64,000 nt of DNA from Tenacibaculum aiptasiae (GCF_008806755.1 NZ_WAAU01000028.1:177894-241893); one strand, 5' to 3'. Counted from the stretch's first letter, positions 1-9,619 are shown. Made by a program: numbers and translations. The notes: generated by a model not told the origin, from the letters alone.

Positions 1-357
1 TTCCTTTTTAATATCAAATTTTGGTAAAATTAGCTTGTTGCTAATTAGAATTGAAATATGCAGTAAAACAATACCAATAAGGCTATAGGTACCAATGTGA
101 AATAAATCTGTATAAAAATCAACGCTTTCTCCAATAATTGCACCTCCTAGAATTATAACTAATCCTACAAAATAACCTGTATAGGATAGAATAAAAGCAA
201 AATTGTCTTTTTCAACAAGTTCATGTGCAATATTGATTTTCTTATTTATTAAGCTATAAATTAACTTTCCTAAATAAAAGATGATAAAAGCAGAAAGTAC
301 ATAGCCTAAAGAGTGTCCTAGGCTAATAATGTCTATATATTCGGTTAGGTTTTCCAT
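1..357 (-). CDS. DUF350 family inner-membrane protein (YjfL-like), C-terminus cut by window edge
   Basis: This frame is open from an ATG at 355-357 to the window edge, giving 119 residues without a stop. It begins MENLTEYIDIISLGHSLGYV and has hydrophobic segments at about residues 13-36, 53-75 and 85-105. The stretch HELVEKDNFAFILSYTGYF followed by GLVIILGGAI is the characteristic DUF350 core (YjfL/UPF0719). DUF350 proteins are small polytopic membrane proteins of unknown biochemistry, often encoded beside PspA, DUF4178 and ATP-grasp or polyamine genes. It lies 28 nt after the lipoprotein gene and is probably the next gene of the same minus-strand operon, which continues past the window. Family assignment is firm; function is unknown. 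Confidence 0.85.
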   Translation of the reverse strand, partial: MENLTEYIDIISLGHSLGYVLSAFIIFYLGKLIYSLINKKINIAHELVEKDNFAFILSYTGYFVGLVIILGGAIIGESVDFYTDLFHIGTYSLIGIVLLHISILISNKLILPKFDIKKE

Positions 358-385
358 TTGTATTTTAATCTTTTTAAGTTAGTTG

Positions 386-1210
386 TTATTTACCAAAGCC
401 TCCGCTTCTTGAACGAGAAGATGATCTGCTGTATCTAGAGCTGCTTCTGCTTCTTTTGCTATAACTTTTACTTGAAGTATAGCCTCTAGAACGCATGTTG
501 GAAGCGCTTCTACTAACTTTTGAATTTACCTTGCTTTTAAATGTTTGTGGCTTTTTTGCCCAAGAAGTATTTTTGTTTCCAGTGGAATTTGTTCCGTACT
601 TGCTAGAGCTACCATAGTATGATTTTCTATTACGATAGTTTCTATTATAGTCGTCCCAGTCTCTTCTAGGATAGCCGTAACCATATCCATATCTTGGTCC
701 GAAGAATAAATCAGAAAATAATCTATAGCGTCCATAAAAAGCCCAAAATGAACTTCCATCGCTATGGGTTCTCCATTCTCCGTATTTAGGATTTCCTACA
801 TAATTATTTACTCCAGCTGGGGCAGAGTTTTTGTCTAATTTTCCATTTTTCTTACTTAGAATAGTCATTCCTAAATCGTTTTGATGTTCTTCAAAAGTTA
901 TAGGAGAAACTTCTTTCCAGTCAGTGTCAATAATTTTAATATCGGTAGGTTCTGCTAAGCTATCTTTTAATTGTTCAATAGATAGATTTGGTTGTTTTTC
1001 TTCAATTAAAATTCGATACTTATGAAAATATTTATCGGTATCTTCTTTGTAGTCCATATCGGCTAAAATGACACTGTAATCATTTTTGTCAATGTATTTA
1101 GTGATGATATTATCGATAGGTGATTTTACAAATTTTGGTTTTTTTTCAGTGCTGCAAGAACTTATTAAAAAACTAATAGTTAAAAGAAATAAATAGTTGA
1201 TAAGTCGCAT
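386..1210 (-). CDS. Lipoprotein with aromatic/Gly-rich middle and Arg/Ser-rich tail
   Basis: This 274-residue protein starts with a lipoprotein signal peptide, a hydrophobic stretch ending in the lipobox LISSC, so Cys19 should be lipidated. Residues about 20-120 look globular. A Trp/Tyr/Phe segment (SFWAFYGRYRLF) leads into GYGYGYP, and the last 65 residues or so are dominated by Ser, Arg, Lys and Tyr (for example SKRSRSSSRYSRSSSRSRS), ending GGFGK. No family is recognised with certainty. Its place next to DUF350 and DUF4178 genes and its Ser/Arg/Gly tail resemble the DUF1190 lipoproteins YjfM/YgiB of enterobacteria, so it may be their functional analogue; that is inference. The stop is 3 nt from the DUF4178 gene end, so they are co-transcribed. 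Confidence 0.8.
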   Translation of the reverse strand: MRLINYLFLLTISFLISSCSTEKKPKFVKSPIDNIITKYIDKNDYSVILADMDYKEDTDKYFHKYRILIEEKQPNLSIEQLKDSLAEPTDIKIIDTDWKEVSPITFEEHQNDLGMTILSKKNGKLDKNSAPAGVNNYVGNPKYGEWRTHSDGSSFWAFYGRYRLFSDLFFGPRYGYGYGYPRRDWDDYNRNYRNRKSYYGSSSKYGTNSTGNKNTSWAKKPQTFKSKVNSKVSRSASNMRSRGYTSSKSYSKRSRSSSRYSRSSSRSRSGGFGK

Positions 1211-1213
1211 AGT

Positions 1214-1768
1214 TTATTCGTTGTATGATGGTAAAATATTACTAATTTCAAATGGTTTAAGTATTTTTCCAATACTTACTTCAAAGTCATTTTCGTCCCA
1301 TTGTTCAATGGTTAAACATTTTTCTTCGTCTTCATCTAAGTAGTAAAAAGAAATAAGTTCTTCCCAGTTTTCATTTTCTACATTTCTATAGTATCCTGGA
1401 GATTCTTCGTCCAAGTAATAAGTAATATTTTGATGTGTAATTTTTTTTGGAGGTTTTCCATTAGTGTCAATATAATCAGTAACAGTTTCTCCTAATTTTC
1501 TGTATTTTAATTCTTCTGAAAGAGAAATGATAAGTTCATCATCTTCTTCTATATGAAGAAATCGTTTCTTTCCTTTAGATTCAATTACAAATTCTCTTGA
1601 GAAATGATTATTTCCCCAATCGTATTCAGACATTTTAGTAACTGTCCAAGTTTCTAAGTCGTAATCTAATAGGTAACCGTTTTCTAAGTCGGTTACTTTG
1701 ATGTTAATTGGATCGTAATGTTTTTCTTCTTCGTTTTTATTGCTTTTGAATAAATCAAAAAATCCCAT
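1214..1768 (-). CDS. DUF4178 domain protein
   Basis: The protein has 184 residues and is soluble, with no signal peptide or membrane segment. It is rich in acidic and aromatic residues and has a repeated beta-strand pattern: residues about 25-90 read as one small beta domain (GYLLDYDLETWTV, then KGKKRFLHIEEDDE) and 105-175 as a similar one (ITYYLDEESPGYYRNVE). This is the DUF4178 pattern, whose domains commonly accompany PspA, DUF350 and flotillin genes; biochemical function is unknown. The enterobacterial YjfK (DUF2491) occupies the analogous place in yjfIJKL. It lies 15 nt after the ATPase gene and 3 nt before the lipoprotein gene, so it is within the operon. Confidence 0.75.
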   Translation of the reverse strand: MGFFDLFKSNKNEEEKHYDPINIKVTDLENGYLLDYDLETWTVTKMSEYDWGNNHFSREFVIESKGKKRFLHIEEDDELIISLSEELKYRKLGETVTDYIDTNGKPPKKITHQNITYYLDEESPGYYRNVENENWEELISFYYLDEDEEKCLTIEQWDENDFEVSIGKILKPFEISNILPSYNE

Positions 1769-1783
1769 AGTAGTAGGTTGTGG

Positions 1784-4700
1784 TTAATTTTTATTTTCTA
1801 ATCCTTTCTGTAAAACAGATTTTATTCCTTCCAAGTTCTCAGTAAATGCCATCATTTGACTTAGAATTTGTGTCATCTCATTTTTGTTTCCTAAACCATT
1901 TAGTTTGTTGTTTTTAAGGAAAATCTTCTTAATGTCGTCCCAACGTTCTTTTTCTTCATTTGTTAGAGCGCTAATTAGTTCTTTGTATTTTAAAAGATTG
2001 GCTTCAGCTGCTGATGTTAGGGTTTGTGATTCACTTTCGTAATGAGATAATAACAAACGTCCTAATTCATCTTGATTCATAATAGGAACAATTTTAGCAA
2101 CTAATTTGTTCATATCACGATACGAACCTTGTAATTTAAAAGAAGGCTCGGTTCTGTAACTGTCTTCCATTGCTGCTGATTGAATATAGGTTTGATTCAC
2201 TTTTAAAATAGTGTCTCTAATTGTAATCACTTTTTCAAGTACTGCAATGTAATCTTGTACTTCTTGTTTGGTGTGATTTCCTTTTAAATTAACCTCCCGT
2301 GTGTTATTTTCCACTTTGTCAATTAGCGTGTAAACATCATCAAAATACTTACTACTAAGTTGATGTAAAACAGGGTTAGAGGTTAAAGAATTTTCTATTA
2401 AACTTAATTTAAATAAATGTGCTGTATCGCCTATAATATCTCCTAAATTGTATATGTCAGCTCTGTTAGCAAGCATGTCTGGTATCTGAAATCTGTCACC
2501 GCTTTCGGTATATGGGTTTCCTGCCATAATAACACAGAATTTTTTTCCTCTTAAATCGTAGGTTTTAGATTTTCCGTTGTAAATACCTTCTATTTTTCTT
2601 GTTCCGTCAGAAAGAGAAATAAATTTTTGTAAAAACTCTGGATTACAGTGTTGGATGTCATCTAGATATAACATTACATTGTCTCCCATTTCAAAAGCCA
2701 AGTTTAATTTTTTTAACTCTTCTCTTGATGCTGAGTTGTTAGCAGACATTGGGTCTACTGAAGTTACTTCATGACCAATTGCAGGACCATTAATTTTCAT
2801 AAATACCAATCCTAATCGGTTTGATATGTATTCCATCAAGGTGGTTTTACCATACCCAGGAGGAGAAATTAATAATAGCATTCCCATTCTATCGGTGCGC
2901 TTATTGTCTCCAATAGTCCCTAATTGTTTGGCAAGGTTATCACCAATTAAAGGGAAGTAAACTTGATCTATCAATTTATTTCTAACAAAAGAAGATAGTA
3001 CTCTTGGTTTGAATTCTTCTAATTTTAATTCTTCTTTTAACTCTTCAGTTACTTGATGTTTTGCTTCTCTATATTGTATAAAGTTAGGTACTTCATTTTG
3101 ATTAAATTGAGTAAGCTCTTCAATGAAATTATGGTAGTCAAATTCAATAGTGTTTTCGTTAATTGTAGTATGATTACCTTTTAATCCTTGTAATGTTTGT
3201 TTTGGATGAACATTGATAGGGTTTAAGGCTGATAGGTTTTCAAACAATAGTAAAACAACAACTTCATTTATATAGTTTGTTTCGGTAGGAGCTTTTTCGT
3301 TAATGAAAGAGCTTACCCATTGTTTTGCTAATTGAATCTTATCAGTGTACTCTTCGAGTTTTTCAACACCTGCTTTAAATTTATGAAGAGCATTTTGCCT
3401 GTCTAAAGTTTTAATAAATGTTTCTTTTAAAACTAAGGCTTCTGGACTTGTATGAAAAGTATTATTACTCTTTAATTCATTGAATAAATACTTAGCAATA
3501 GTTTTAGATTGTTCATTTGAAAAAAGCTGTGTTTTTTCCGAAAAACTATTTAAATAATCAGTTAAGTCATCAATAATAAAATCGTAAGCAGTGCTATTTG
3601 GAAACACAGCTAAAACTTCACCAGAAGCCTTAATTGAAGTATTGTAGTTTGTTTTTTGTTCTTCGGTTAACGAGTTCCAGAAATATTGAGCAAAGGCTCT
3701 TACGTTTGGAGTAAAAGTTAGTAATCCAAGTTCGTGATGTTTATGTACTAATGTGTGTAATATTTTTGCAGCATCAACATCATGAACACCTTTTATATAG
3801 CCTTCAGCATAAGAGTTGCTACTTTCTTTTCTAATTAGATTTAGTAGCTCTTCTTCAGTAAGGTTGATTAATTCTTCTTCTTTAAATTTATTGAATAATT
3901 TAAAAGCTAGGAATGAAGATCTATAAACAGTGTTGTTTTCTGAAACTAATTCTTGATCCCAATATTTTTTTGAATTAAGTAAGATTTGATTTGAAACTTC
4001 CTCGTAAAAATCGGTTCCAGTTAAGTGATAATATAACTCTTCGTTTTTATAAACAATAGTAAGGTCGAGTAATTGTTTGTTTACCCCAAATTTGTGCTTT
4101 CCTAATTTGATTACATTTTCACCGTCTTCGTACAGTTCTTGCTTGTCTTTTAGCTTTCTAAGAGCATCCTCTTTTGCAACTTTTAATTGTGTTTCAATAG
4201 CTTCTGCTTTACCGATATCGTCCAATTCTTTTAGTTGACTAATAATGTCTCTAACTTTATTAATCATTAAATCAGCGGCAAAATATCCGTTGATGTCTTC
4301 AGTTGAATTGAAAGTAAGTGCTTTTTTGCTTACACCTTTTAAAATTCTTTCTGAAGCTGTTTGTAACGCTACAGTTTTCTTGTTTCTTTTTTCAATTAAG
4401 CTATTCTTTCTGTTATCGAAAGCGGCATGAACTTCTTCTCTTTTTTCAATAATCAGAGTAATAAACTCTTCAAAATCGGCAAATTTCCCTTCTAACTCTT
4501 CAAGTTGAATAGCTGTTTTGGTTAAGAATTCATCACATTTTTCAGGTGTATTAGCAATGTCTATGTAATTGATAATACTTTGATCAATTAGCTTTAATTG
4601 TGCATTAAAATCGGCCTTAGCTTCTTTACTTCCTAAGCTTTTGATGCTATTTTTAATACCAGACTTTAATTGATTTAATGTAGCAAAAATTAATGAGATG

Positions 4701-6646
4701 TTATCAATAATCTTAGTAGATTGTGAAGTATCTTCGATTTCTAAATTTGAAACAATATCAATTAGCATTTCTAAATCGGAAGTAATCTGATTAACTTCTT
4801 TCTCTAGAGCTTTGGCGTCTATTACCTTTTTAATATTTGGTAAAGCTTCTTCTTTTTCTGAAACTCTCTTATGGTAAGGTTCTAATGCTTTATCGTTTAA
4901 AAGAAACTGAACACAACGTTTAGAAATAAGGTTGTTTTGTTCGGCAACTTGCTCTTCTAATTCTTTTAAGAGATTTGCATTTATATATCGAATATCATGT
5001 AAGCTGATTACTTCTCCTCGTAAGGTTCGTAATTGATTTAACAGAACAACAAAGTCGTCAATAGATTTAAAAGAAGTACTTTTTATTTTGCTGAATAACT
5101 CATCAGATTTCTGATTGATATTTTTAGTTTCCTTTTCAGCTTGTTTTTTTAGTTGAACTACCTTCTCAAACTCTTCAATAGCAGCATTTGCAGCTTCATT
5201 TATTTGAGCAATAGGAATGTTTAACTGTGAAGTTTCTTTTTCAGGTAACCAATAATATGTGTCGTTTATGTCTTTCGATATTTTTGCAATATCATTATAT
5301 AAACCGGTATAATTATCTTCTTTATTTAATAGGTTAATTAATTCGTGGCACTCTGCCATGGCACGAACTATATCTTTGTTTCCTATTTTGTATAATAATG
5401 TGTTTTCATGTTGTGAAGGCATAAAGTCTCCTTTCAAATAAGGAGTTTGCCAAATCTGAACTACATGATGTTTGGTTTGTTCGTTTTCTGTTTTAAAATA
5501 ACAAAGTTCTCCATTTTGTAATACTGTAAAACCATTACAAATTATAGGTGTTTTAACTTCTTGTTCTATGATATTGTATGACATTAAAATGTATAAACCA
5601 CGGATGGTTGCATAAAATACATATAAGAAGTCTTCTCCGTTAGGAGATACTATTTTTTCTTGGAATTTTACTTCCTTAGCATCGTTTTCAAAAAGTTTAT
5701 ATTCTCCAGTTTGTAGGTAATATCCGTTGGGAAATATAATACCATGGTCATCTGGTAACTGAACAGCAGTGTCTTTAATGCTGTCTATTTTTTGAACTTC
5801 CTGAAGTTTGTGGTTGTAAACAAAATAACGAGATGGTTCTTGAAATGGTTTTACTTCTAGGGTAATAAGATTTCCTAAATTACCATACCTGAATTGACCA
5901 TCGTCTAATGTTTGATCTGTATGTTCAACAGGTTCAGAAAGAATTCCTCTTCCTTCGTCTGTGTTGTCTTCAATTTTAATAGTTAAATCTCCTCCAATGG
6001 TTTCTACAAAAACCTTATCTAAAATAGATACATGAGAGTAGGTTCCATATCGGTGCATATCACGAGTTACTTCCTGCCATTTAAACTCGTGTTGTGTAGG
6101 GAATTTATATTCGTGTTCACTTCTATTATCAATATATTGAAGGCTATTTTCGTTGATAAGCCATTTAAAAGCTTTAATATCACTTTTGTTTTCGCTTAAC
6201 TGAAAAACCATGTATAAATAGTTTCCAATTACAGCAAATTTTGAGAAAATAGTATTTCTATAATATTTATAAAGATTGGTAAAATCATCAATAAAAACAG
6301 GATCGTTTAGTAGATCTAAAGACTGAATGTGGAAGCGTTGTTCTTTAAATTCATAAATACTAAACACATCCGATAATTTGATGTCTGTTCTTAATCCGAA
6401 GTGAACATTGTATCCGAAAATAGAGATGTTACCTAAAGAAACTATATCTCTGGCAATACAATTGTTTTCGGTGTTAATTCTATCATTAGCAATTAATTTG
6501 GTTTCTATAGCTCCAAAAACATGTTTTCTGTCCTCATTAAGGGTATGCAATCTTTCTTGTAGATCTTGCTTTTGTTTTTGCAATCTACTTTGAATGATTT
6601 CATAGGTGCCGCCATCTAATTGCTGTGCATTGTTTTGGTTTTCCAT
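1784..6646 (-). CDS. Giant AAA+ ATPase of the 'DNA repair ATPase' (DUF3686-type) family
   Basis: This 1620-residue protein begins with a coiled coil (about 5-45) and continues with a beta-rich region to about 420 that resembles a propeller-like module. Long coiled coils follow (about 480-830) and then a helical region. Near residue 1260 comes an AAA+ core: Walker A PPGYGKTTLM, Walker B VMLYLDDIQ, sensor-1 region VIMAGNPYTESGDRF and an arginine-finger-like MLANRADIYNL. The AAA part is MoxR-like. The family is annotated as 'DNA repair ATPase', but its linkage to PspA and flotillin suggests membrane or envelope remodelling. No membrane segment is visible. It is preceded by a 138-nt gap holding a strong hairpin, so its expression may be set apart from the upstream half of the operon. 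Confidence 0.85.
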   Translation of the reverse strand: MENQNNAQQLDGGTYEIIQSRLQKQKQDLQERLHTLNEDRKHVFGAIETKLIANDRINTENNCIARDIVSLGNISIFGYNVHFGLRTDIKLSDVFSIYEFKEQRFHIQSLDLLNDPVFIDDFTNLYKYYRNTIFSKFAVIGNYLYMVFQLSENKSDIKAFKWLINENSLQYIDNRSEHEYKFPTQHEFKWQEVTRDMHRYGTYSHVSILDKVFVETIGGDLTIKIEDNTDEGRGILSEPVEHTDQTLDDGQFRYGNLGNLITLEVKPFQEPSRYFVYNHKLQEVQKIDSIKDTAVQLPDDHGIIFPNGYYLQTGEYKLFENDAKEVKFQEKIVSPNGEDFLYVFYATIRGLYILMSYNIIEQEVKTPIICNGFTVLQNGELCYFKTENEQTKHHVVQIWQTPYLKGDFMPSQHENTLLYKIGNKDIVRAMAECHELINLLNKEDNYTGLYNDIAKISKDINDTYYWLPEKETSQLNIPIAQINEAANAAIEEFEKVVQLKKQAEKETKNINQKSDELFSKIKSTSFKSIDDFVVLLNQLRTLRGEVISLHDIRYINANLLKELEEQVAEQNNLISKRCVQFLLNDKALEPYHKRVSEKEEALPNIKKVIDAKALEKEVNQITSDLEMLIDIVSNLEIEDTSQSTKIIDNISLIFATLNQLKSGIKNSIKSLGSKEAKADFNAQLKLIDQSIINYIDIANTPEKCDEFLTKTAIQLEELEGKFADFEEFITLIIEKREEVHAAFDNRKNSLIEKRNKKTVALQTASERILKGVSKKALTFNSTEDINGYFAADLMINKVRDIISQLKELDDIGKAEAIETQLKVAKEDALRKLKDKQELYEDGENVIKLGKHKFGVNKQLLDLTIVYKNEELYYHLTGTDFYEEVSNQILLNSKKYWDQELVSENNTVYRSSFLAFKLFNKFKEEELINLTEEELLNLIRKESSNSYAEGYIKGVHDVDAAKILHTLVHKHHELGLLTFTPNVRAFAQYFWNSLTEEQKTNYNTSIKASGEVLAVFPNSTAYDFIIDDLTDYLNSFSEKTQLFSNEQSKTIAKYLFNELKSNNTFHTSPEALVLKETFIKTLDRQNALHKFKAGVEKLEEYTDKIQLAKQWVSSFINEKAPTETNYINEVVVLLLFENLSALNPINVHPKQTLQGLKGNHTTINENTIEFDYHNFIEELTQFNQNEVPNFIQYREAKHQVTEELKEELKLEEFKPRVLSSFVRNKLIDQVYFPLIGDNLAKQLGTIGDNKRTDRMGMLLLISPPGYGKTTLMEYISNRLGLVFMKINGPAIGHEVTSVDPMSANNSASREELKKLNLAFEMGDNVMLYLDDIQHCNPEFLQKFISLSDGTRKIEGIYNGKSKTYDLRGKKFCVIMAGNPYTESGDRFQIPDMLANRADIYNLGDIIGDTAHLFKLSLIENSLTSNPVLHQLSSKYFDDVYTLIDKVENNTREVNLKGNHTKQEVQDYIAVLEKVITIRDTILKVNQTYIQSAAMEDSYRTEPSFKLQGSYRDMNKLVAKIVPIMNQDELGRLLLSHYESESQTLTSAAEANLLKYKELISALTNEEKERWDDIKKIFLKNNKLNGLGNKNEMTQILSQMMAFTENLEGIKSVLQKGLENKN

Positions 6647-6742
6647 GTACTTTTAAAAGTGTGGTTTTAAATAAATAGAAACAATAAAATATTAGGTGTA
6701 TGTGAGACACCTTAATTTTCTTGTTATAAAATAACTAAGAAA

Positions 6743-6775
6743 ACAAAGAGTTTATCGATATGATAAACTCTTTGT
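6743..6775 (-). terminator. Intrinsic terminator or attenuator between the flotillin and ATPase genes
   Basis: There is a perfect 14-bp inverted repeat, ACAAAGAGTTTATC and GATAAACTCTTTGT, around a 5-nt loop. On the minus strand it is followed by TTTTCTT, which fits an intrinsic terminator 10 nt after the flotillin stop. Because the ATPase gene follows in the same direction after about 100 nt, it may act as a partial terminator that lowers expression of the downstream genes, unless the gap holds its own promoter. Confidence 0.75.
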
Positions 6776-6784
6776 AAAAGTTGT

Positions 6785-8911
6785 TTATGATAACTTTTGG
6801 TTAGATAAACCTAATCCTTTTGCTAAATTGAATAGGTTACTAAAAAGGTTTTCATCATCTGAACTAGTTGCTTTTCCTTTTAAGTCCATTAAAAGGTTGG
6901 CTACTGTTAAGTTTTTAATGTCTTCAGAAGAAATTCCGTATTTGGTAGCAAAGTCTTTTACTTTGTCTAGTAGGTTACCTTTTACATCATCACTTCCTAA
7001 AATAGCATCTTTTACATCTTGAATGTTATCACTGTGTTGTACTAGTCTATCAAATCCTTTAGCCTTTGTGATTTGTCCAATGATTTGATCGAAGAACATG
7101 GTTTCACCACCAACAATATCAATATTAGCAGCTTTCAATGCGTCACCAATAACTTGTGCTTGTGCATCTGCAATATCTTTCTGAACATTAATATGAGCTA
7201 AGTCTACTTTTAATTCTTTTTCTAAGCGTAACTTGAATTCTTCGTGCTCTTTACCAACACCGTCAAGTTTCTTCATAGCTTCTGCTTTTTCTTCAATTCC
7301 AGCAGCTTCAGCTAAAGCGATCTCTTTATCACCAGTTGCTTTTGCTAATGCTTTTTCTTTGATTACTTCTGCTTCAGCAATACCTTCTTCTTTAAGAGCT
7401 TCAGCTTTTGCTAAGGTTCCAGCTGCTTCAGCTTTTGCTTTTTTCTCAATAATTGTAGCTTCTACTAATCCTTGGCGTTCGTTAGCATCTGCTTTAGCGT
7501 GCATTACTTGTGCTTCAGACATACCAATAGTAGCTTCTTCTTTTGCTTTAGCTTCCGCTAATGTTTTTCTAGCTTCTGCTTCTTTTTCACTAGCCTCTTT
7601 TTGTGCTTGTGCATGGATGTTAATTTCTTCTGCTTTTTGCTTCGCAGCTTCTTTTTCTGCTTCTGCTAATTTAATTCGCTTAATTAATTGTTCTTGAGCA
7701 GATTTTTCAGCTAACGTAATAGCAACTTGCTTTTCACGATCAGCACCTTTGAAAGCTTCGATGTCTTTCATGTTTTCCTTTTCTTCTACAACACCTTTTT
7801 CTAACATTACTCTATCGCGAATTACATCTTGAATGTTTTTCTTTTCAACCTCTACAACTTTCTCTTTTTCAATTTGAGCAAGTGTAACAATACGTTCACG
7901 TTCTGTAGCTTCTAAAGCTCTGTCTTTTTCTACTCTTTCTGTTTCAACAGCTTCTGTACGTATTTTGTTTTTCTCAGCAACAATTATTTGACGTTGCATA
8001 TTTTCTTCCGCAACTTGTACTTTTTCTTCAGTAGCTATTCTTGCCGTTTCAGATTTTAAACGCTCTTCTTCAGCAACTTTTAGTGTTTCAGCTTCTTCAC
8101 GGGCTTTAATATTAGCAATTTCTCTTTTTTGTTGCTCTTCTTTTTCTGCTAATTGTTTGTCTAACTCTAAAATAGCTTCTCTAGCTTCTACATCTTGTTT
8201 GCGGATAACTTTTTCTTCATCACGCTTAATTAAGTTAGACTTTATGTTTTGTGCAGCAGTTAATTCAGTAATTTTCTTAATACCTTCTGCATCTAAAATA
8301 TTATCAGCTTTTAAGTAATTTACAGGAGTTTGCTCTAAATAGTCAATAGCACAATCCTCTAAAGTATAACCATTTAAGTCTCTACCTATTTCGCTAATAA
8401 TTTCATCTCTAAATTCACTTCTAGATTCATATAATTGAACGAAATCAAATTTTTTCCCTACTGTTTTTAAAGCTTCTGAGAATTTTGCTTCAAATAATTC
8501 TTCAAGTGTTTCGATATGTGAAGCTCTTGCACATCCGATAGTTTGTGCTACTTCAATAATAGCTTCTTTAGATTTATTAACTCTAACGAAGAAAGCTACT
8601 TTAATATCAGCTCTCATGTTATCTTTACAAATTAGTCCATCTGTTTCTAAGCGATCTATTTCTATTTTTTTTACAGAAATATCCATAATCTCTACTTTGT
8701 GTAGGACAGGAATCACATACATTCCCTTGTCAAAGGCTACAGCTGTACCACCAAATCCAGTTTTTACTAAAGCTTGTCCTTGAGGTATTTTTCTGTAAAA
8801 TAAAGCAATTATAATAACGAAAAGTAGAACAACTGAGGCTAGTCCGCCAACAACCATCCAAACAATGTCCATTACGTTAATTTGCGCAAAAATTAATAGT
8901 TTTGAAATCAT
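6785..8911 (-). CDS. Flotillin-like SPFH protein (YqiK type), long coiled coil
   Basis: The protein has 708 residues, with one N-terminal membrane segment (about 14-40). An SPFH/Band-7 domain spans about 45-215 (IPQGQALVKTGFGGTAV opens it, DISVKKIEIDRLETDGL is a core strand). A very long Ala/Glu/Lys coiled coil follows at about 215-590, with many AEA/EAEA repeats typical of flotillins, then a C-terminal segment to 708. Flotillins oligomerise on membranes and mark ordered lipid zones. E. coli YqiK is preceded by yqiJ, and here a YqiJ-like gene ends 6 nt upstream. The tail after the coiled coil is longer than in YqiK. The protein probably scaffolds the PspA/ATPase system at the inner membrane (inference). 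Confidence 0.92.
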   Translation of the reverse strand: MISKLLIFAQINVMDIVWMVVGGLASVVLLFVIIIALFYRKIPQGQALVKTGFGGTAVAFDKGMYVIPVLHKVEIMDISVKKIEIDRLETDGLICKDNMRADIKVAFFVRVNKSKEAIIEVAQTIGCARASHIETLEELFEAKFSEALKTVGKKFDFVQLYESRSEFRDEIISEIGRDLNGYTLEDCAIDYLEQTPVNYLKADNILDAEGIKKITELTAAQNIKSNLIKRDEEKVIRKQDVEAREAILELDKQLAEKEEQQKREIANIKAREEAETLKVAEEERLKSETARIATEEKVQVAEENMQRQIIVAEKNKIRTEAVETERVEKDRALEATERERIVTLAQIEKEKVVEVEKKNIQDVIRDRVMLEKGVVEEKENMKDIEAFKGADREKQVAITLAEKSAQEQLIKRIKLAEAEKEAAKQKAEEINIHAQAQKEASEKEAEARKTLAEAKAKEEATIGMSEAQVMHAKADANERQGLVEATIIEKKAKAEAAGTLAKAEALKEEGIAEAEVIKEKALAKATGDKEIALAEAAGIEEKAEAMKKLDGVGKEHEEFKLRLEKELKVDLAHINVQKDIADAQAQVIGDALKAANIDIVGGETMFFDQIIGQITKAKGFDRLVQHSDNIQDVKDAILGSDDVKGNLLDKVKDFATKYGISSEDIKNLTVANLLMDLKGKATSSDDENLFSNLFNLAKGLGLSNQKLS

Positions 8912-8917
8912 AGTTAT

Positions 8918-9619
8918 TTATTTATATAGTTGAATGTAATAGTATTTTTTATCTGATGATTGTTTTATAATTAGAATTTCTTCACCAGATTTTATTTCAT
9001 TTCCATTTAAAGATTTTACATATATGTTTATAGGGTCATTTTCTACAAATAATTTGGCACTTCCTAATTTTTTATTTGAAATATTAGAAATTAAGACTCC
9101 TTTTCTTCCAATTAAATCTAATGCTTTAACACCTTTTCTCTCAAGTTTTTTAAAAAAGAATTTAAAAGGAGTTGTGAAAAATTTATTTAGAATTAAAGAT
9201 GGAATCATTGCAAGTAAAAATATAATTACACCAAAAGAATTTTCATAGCTATTTGTTAGGTAGGTTGTAATCACTGTTATTGACCACCAAAAGAATACCC
9301 ATGAAGTAAAAGTGAAAAGAAAGGGTAACTCTACAAAATTGAAGTAGAGTAAAATTACTTGCCACCATTTTAAAGGTTTTCTTTTTTCACCAACTACTGT
9401 ATCTTTTTTTAATTCTATATTGGTAACATCTTCAAGATCGACACCTGTAGAGTCGATACCAATATCTGTATCAACATCTACATCGATGTCAAAATCTAAG
9501 TCAAAGTCCAAATCTAATCCTAATACCATAGTAAATATTCTATATGCCGCTAAAGCAATAAGTAATACTGTTAATGGTGCATTGACTGTTGAAAATACTA
9601 AGTCGGTTAGTGAGTCCAA
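8918..9619 (-). CDS. YqiJ/NfeD-like membrane protein with OB-fold and Asp-repeat
   Basis: The protein has 233 residues. A first membrane segment at about 14-32 is followed directly by an unusual alternating Asp-hydrophobic tract (DLDLDFDLDFDIDVDVDTD) at about 35-55. Membrane segments follow near 88-118 and 128-150, and then a soluble C-terminal OB-fold-like domain at about 165-233 (ALDLIGRKGVLISNISNKKLG onward). This is the YqiJ/NfeD architecture; such proteins pair with flotillins in many bacteria. It lies 2 nt after the PspA gene and 6 nt before the flotillin gene, so translation is probably coupled. The acidic repeat could bind divalent cations, which is speculative. Confidence 0.82.
   Translation of the reverse strand: MDSLTDLVFSTVNAPLTVLLIALAAYRIFTMVLGLDLDFDLDFDIDVDVDTDIGIDSTGVDLEDVTNIELKKDTVVGEKRKPLKWWQVILLYFNFVELPFLFTFTSWVFFWWSITVITTYLTNSYENSFGVIIFLLAMIPSLILNKFFTTPFKFFFKKLERKGVKALDLIGRKGVLISNISNKKLGSAKLFVENDPINIYVKSLNGNEIKSGEEILIIKQSSDKKYYYIQLYK

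Noticed and set aside
7233..7697. 154-codon plus-strand frame rich in Ser and Ala
   Set aside because: It is the reverse reading of the flotillin coiled coil; codons for Ala/Glu/Lys give Ser/Ala/Phe in the opposite frame. No start signal or family.
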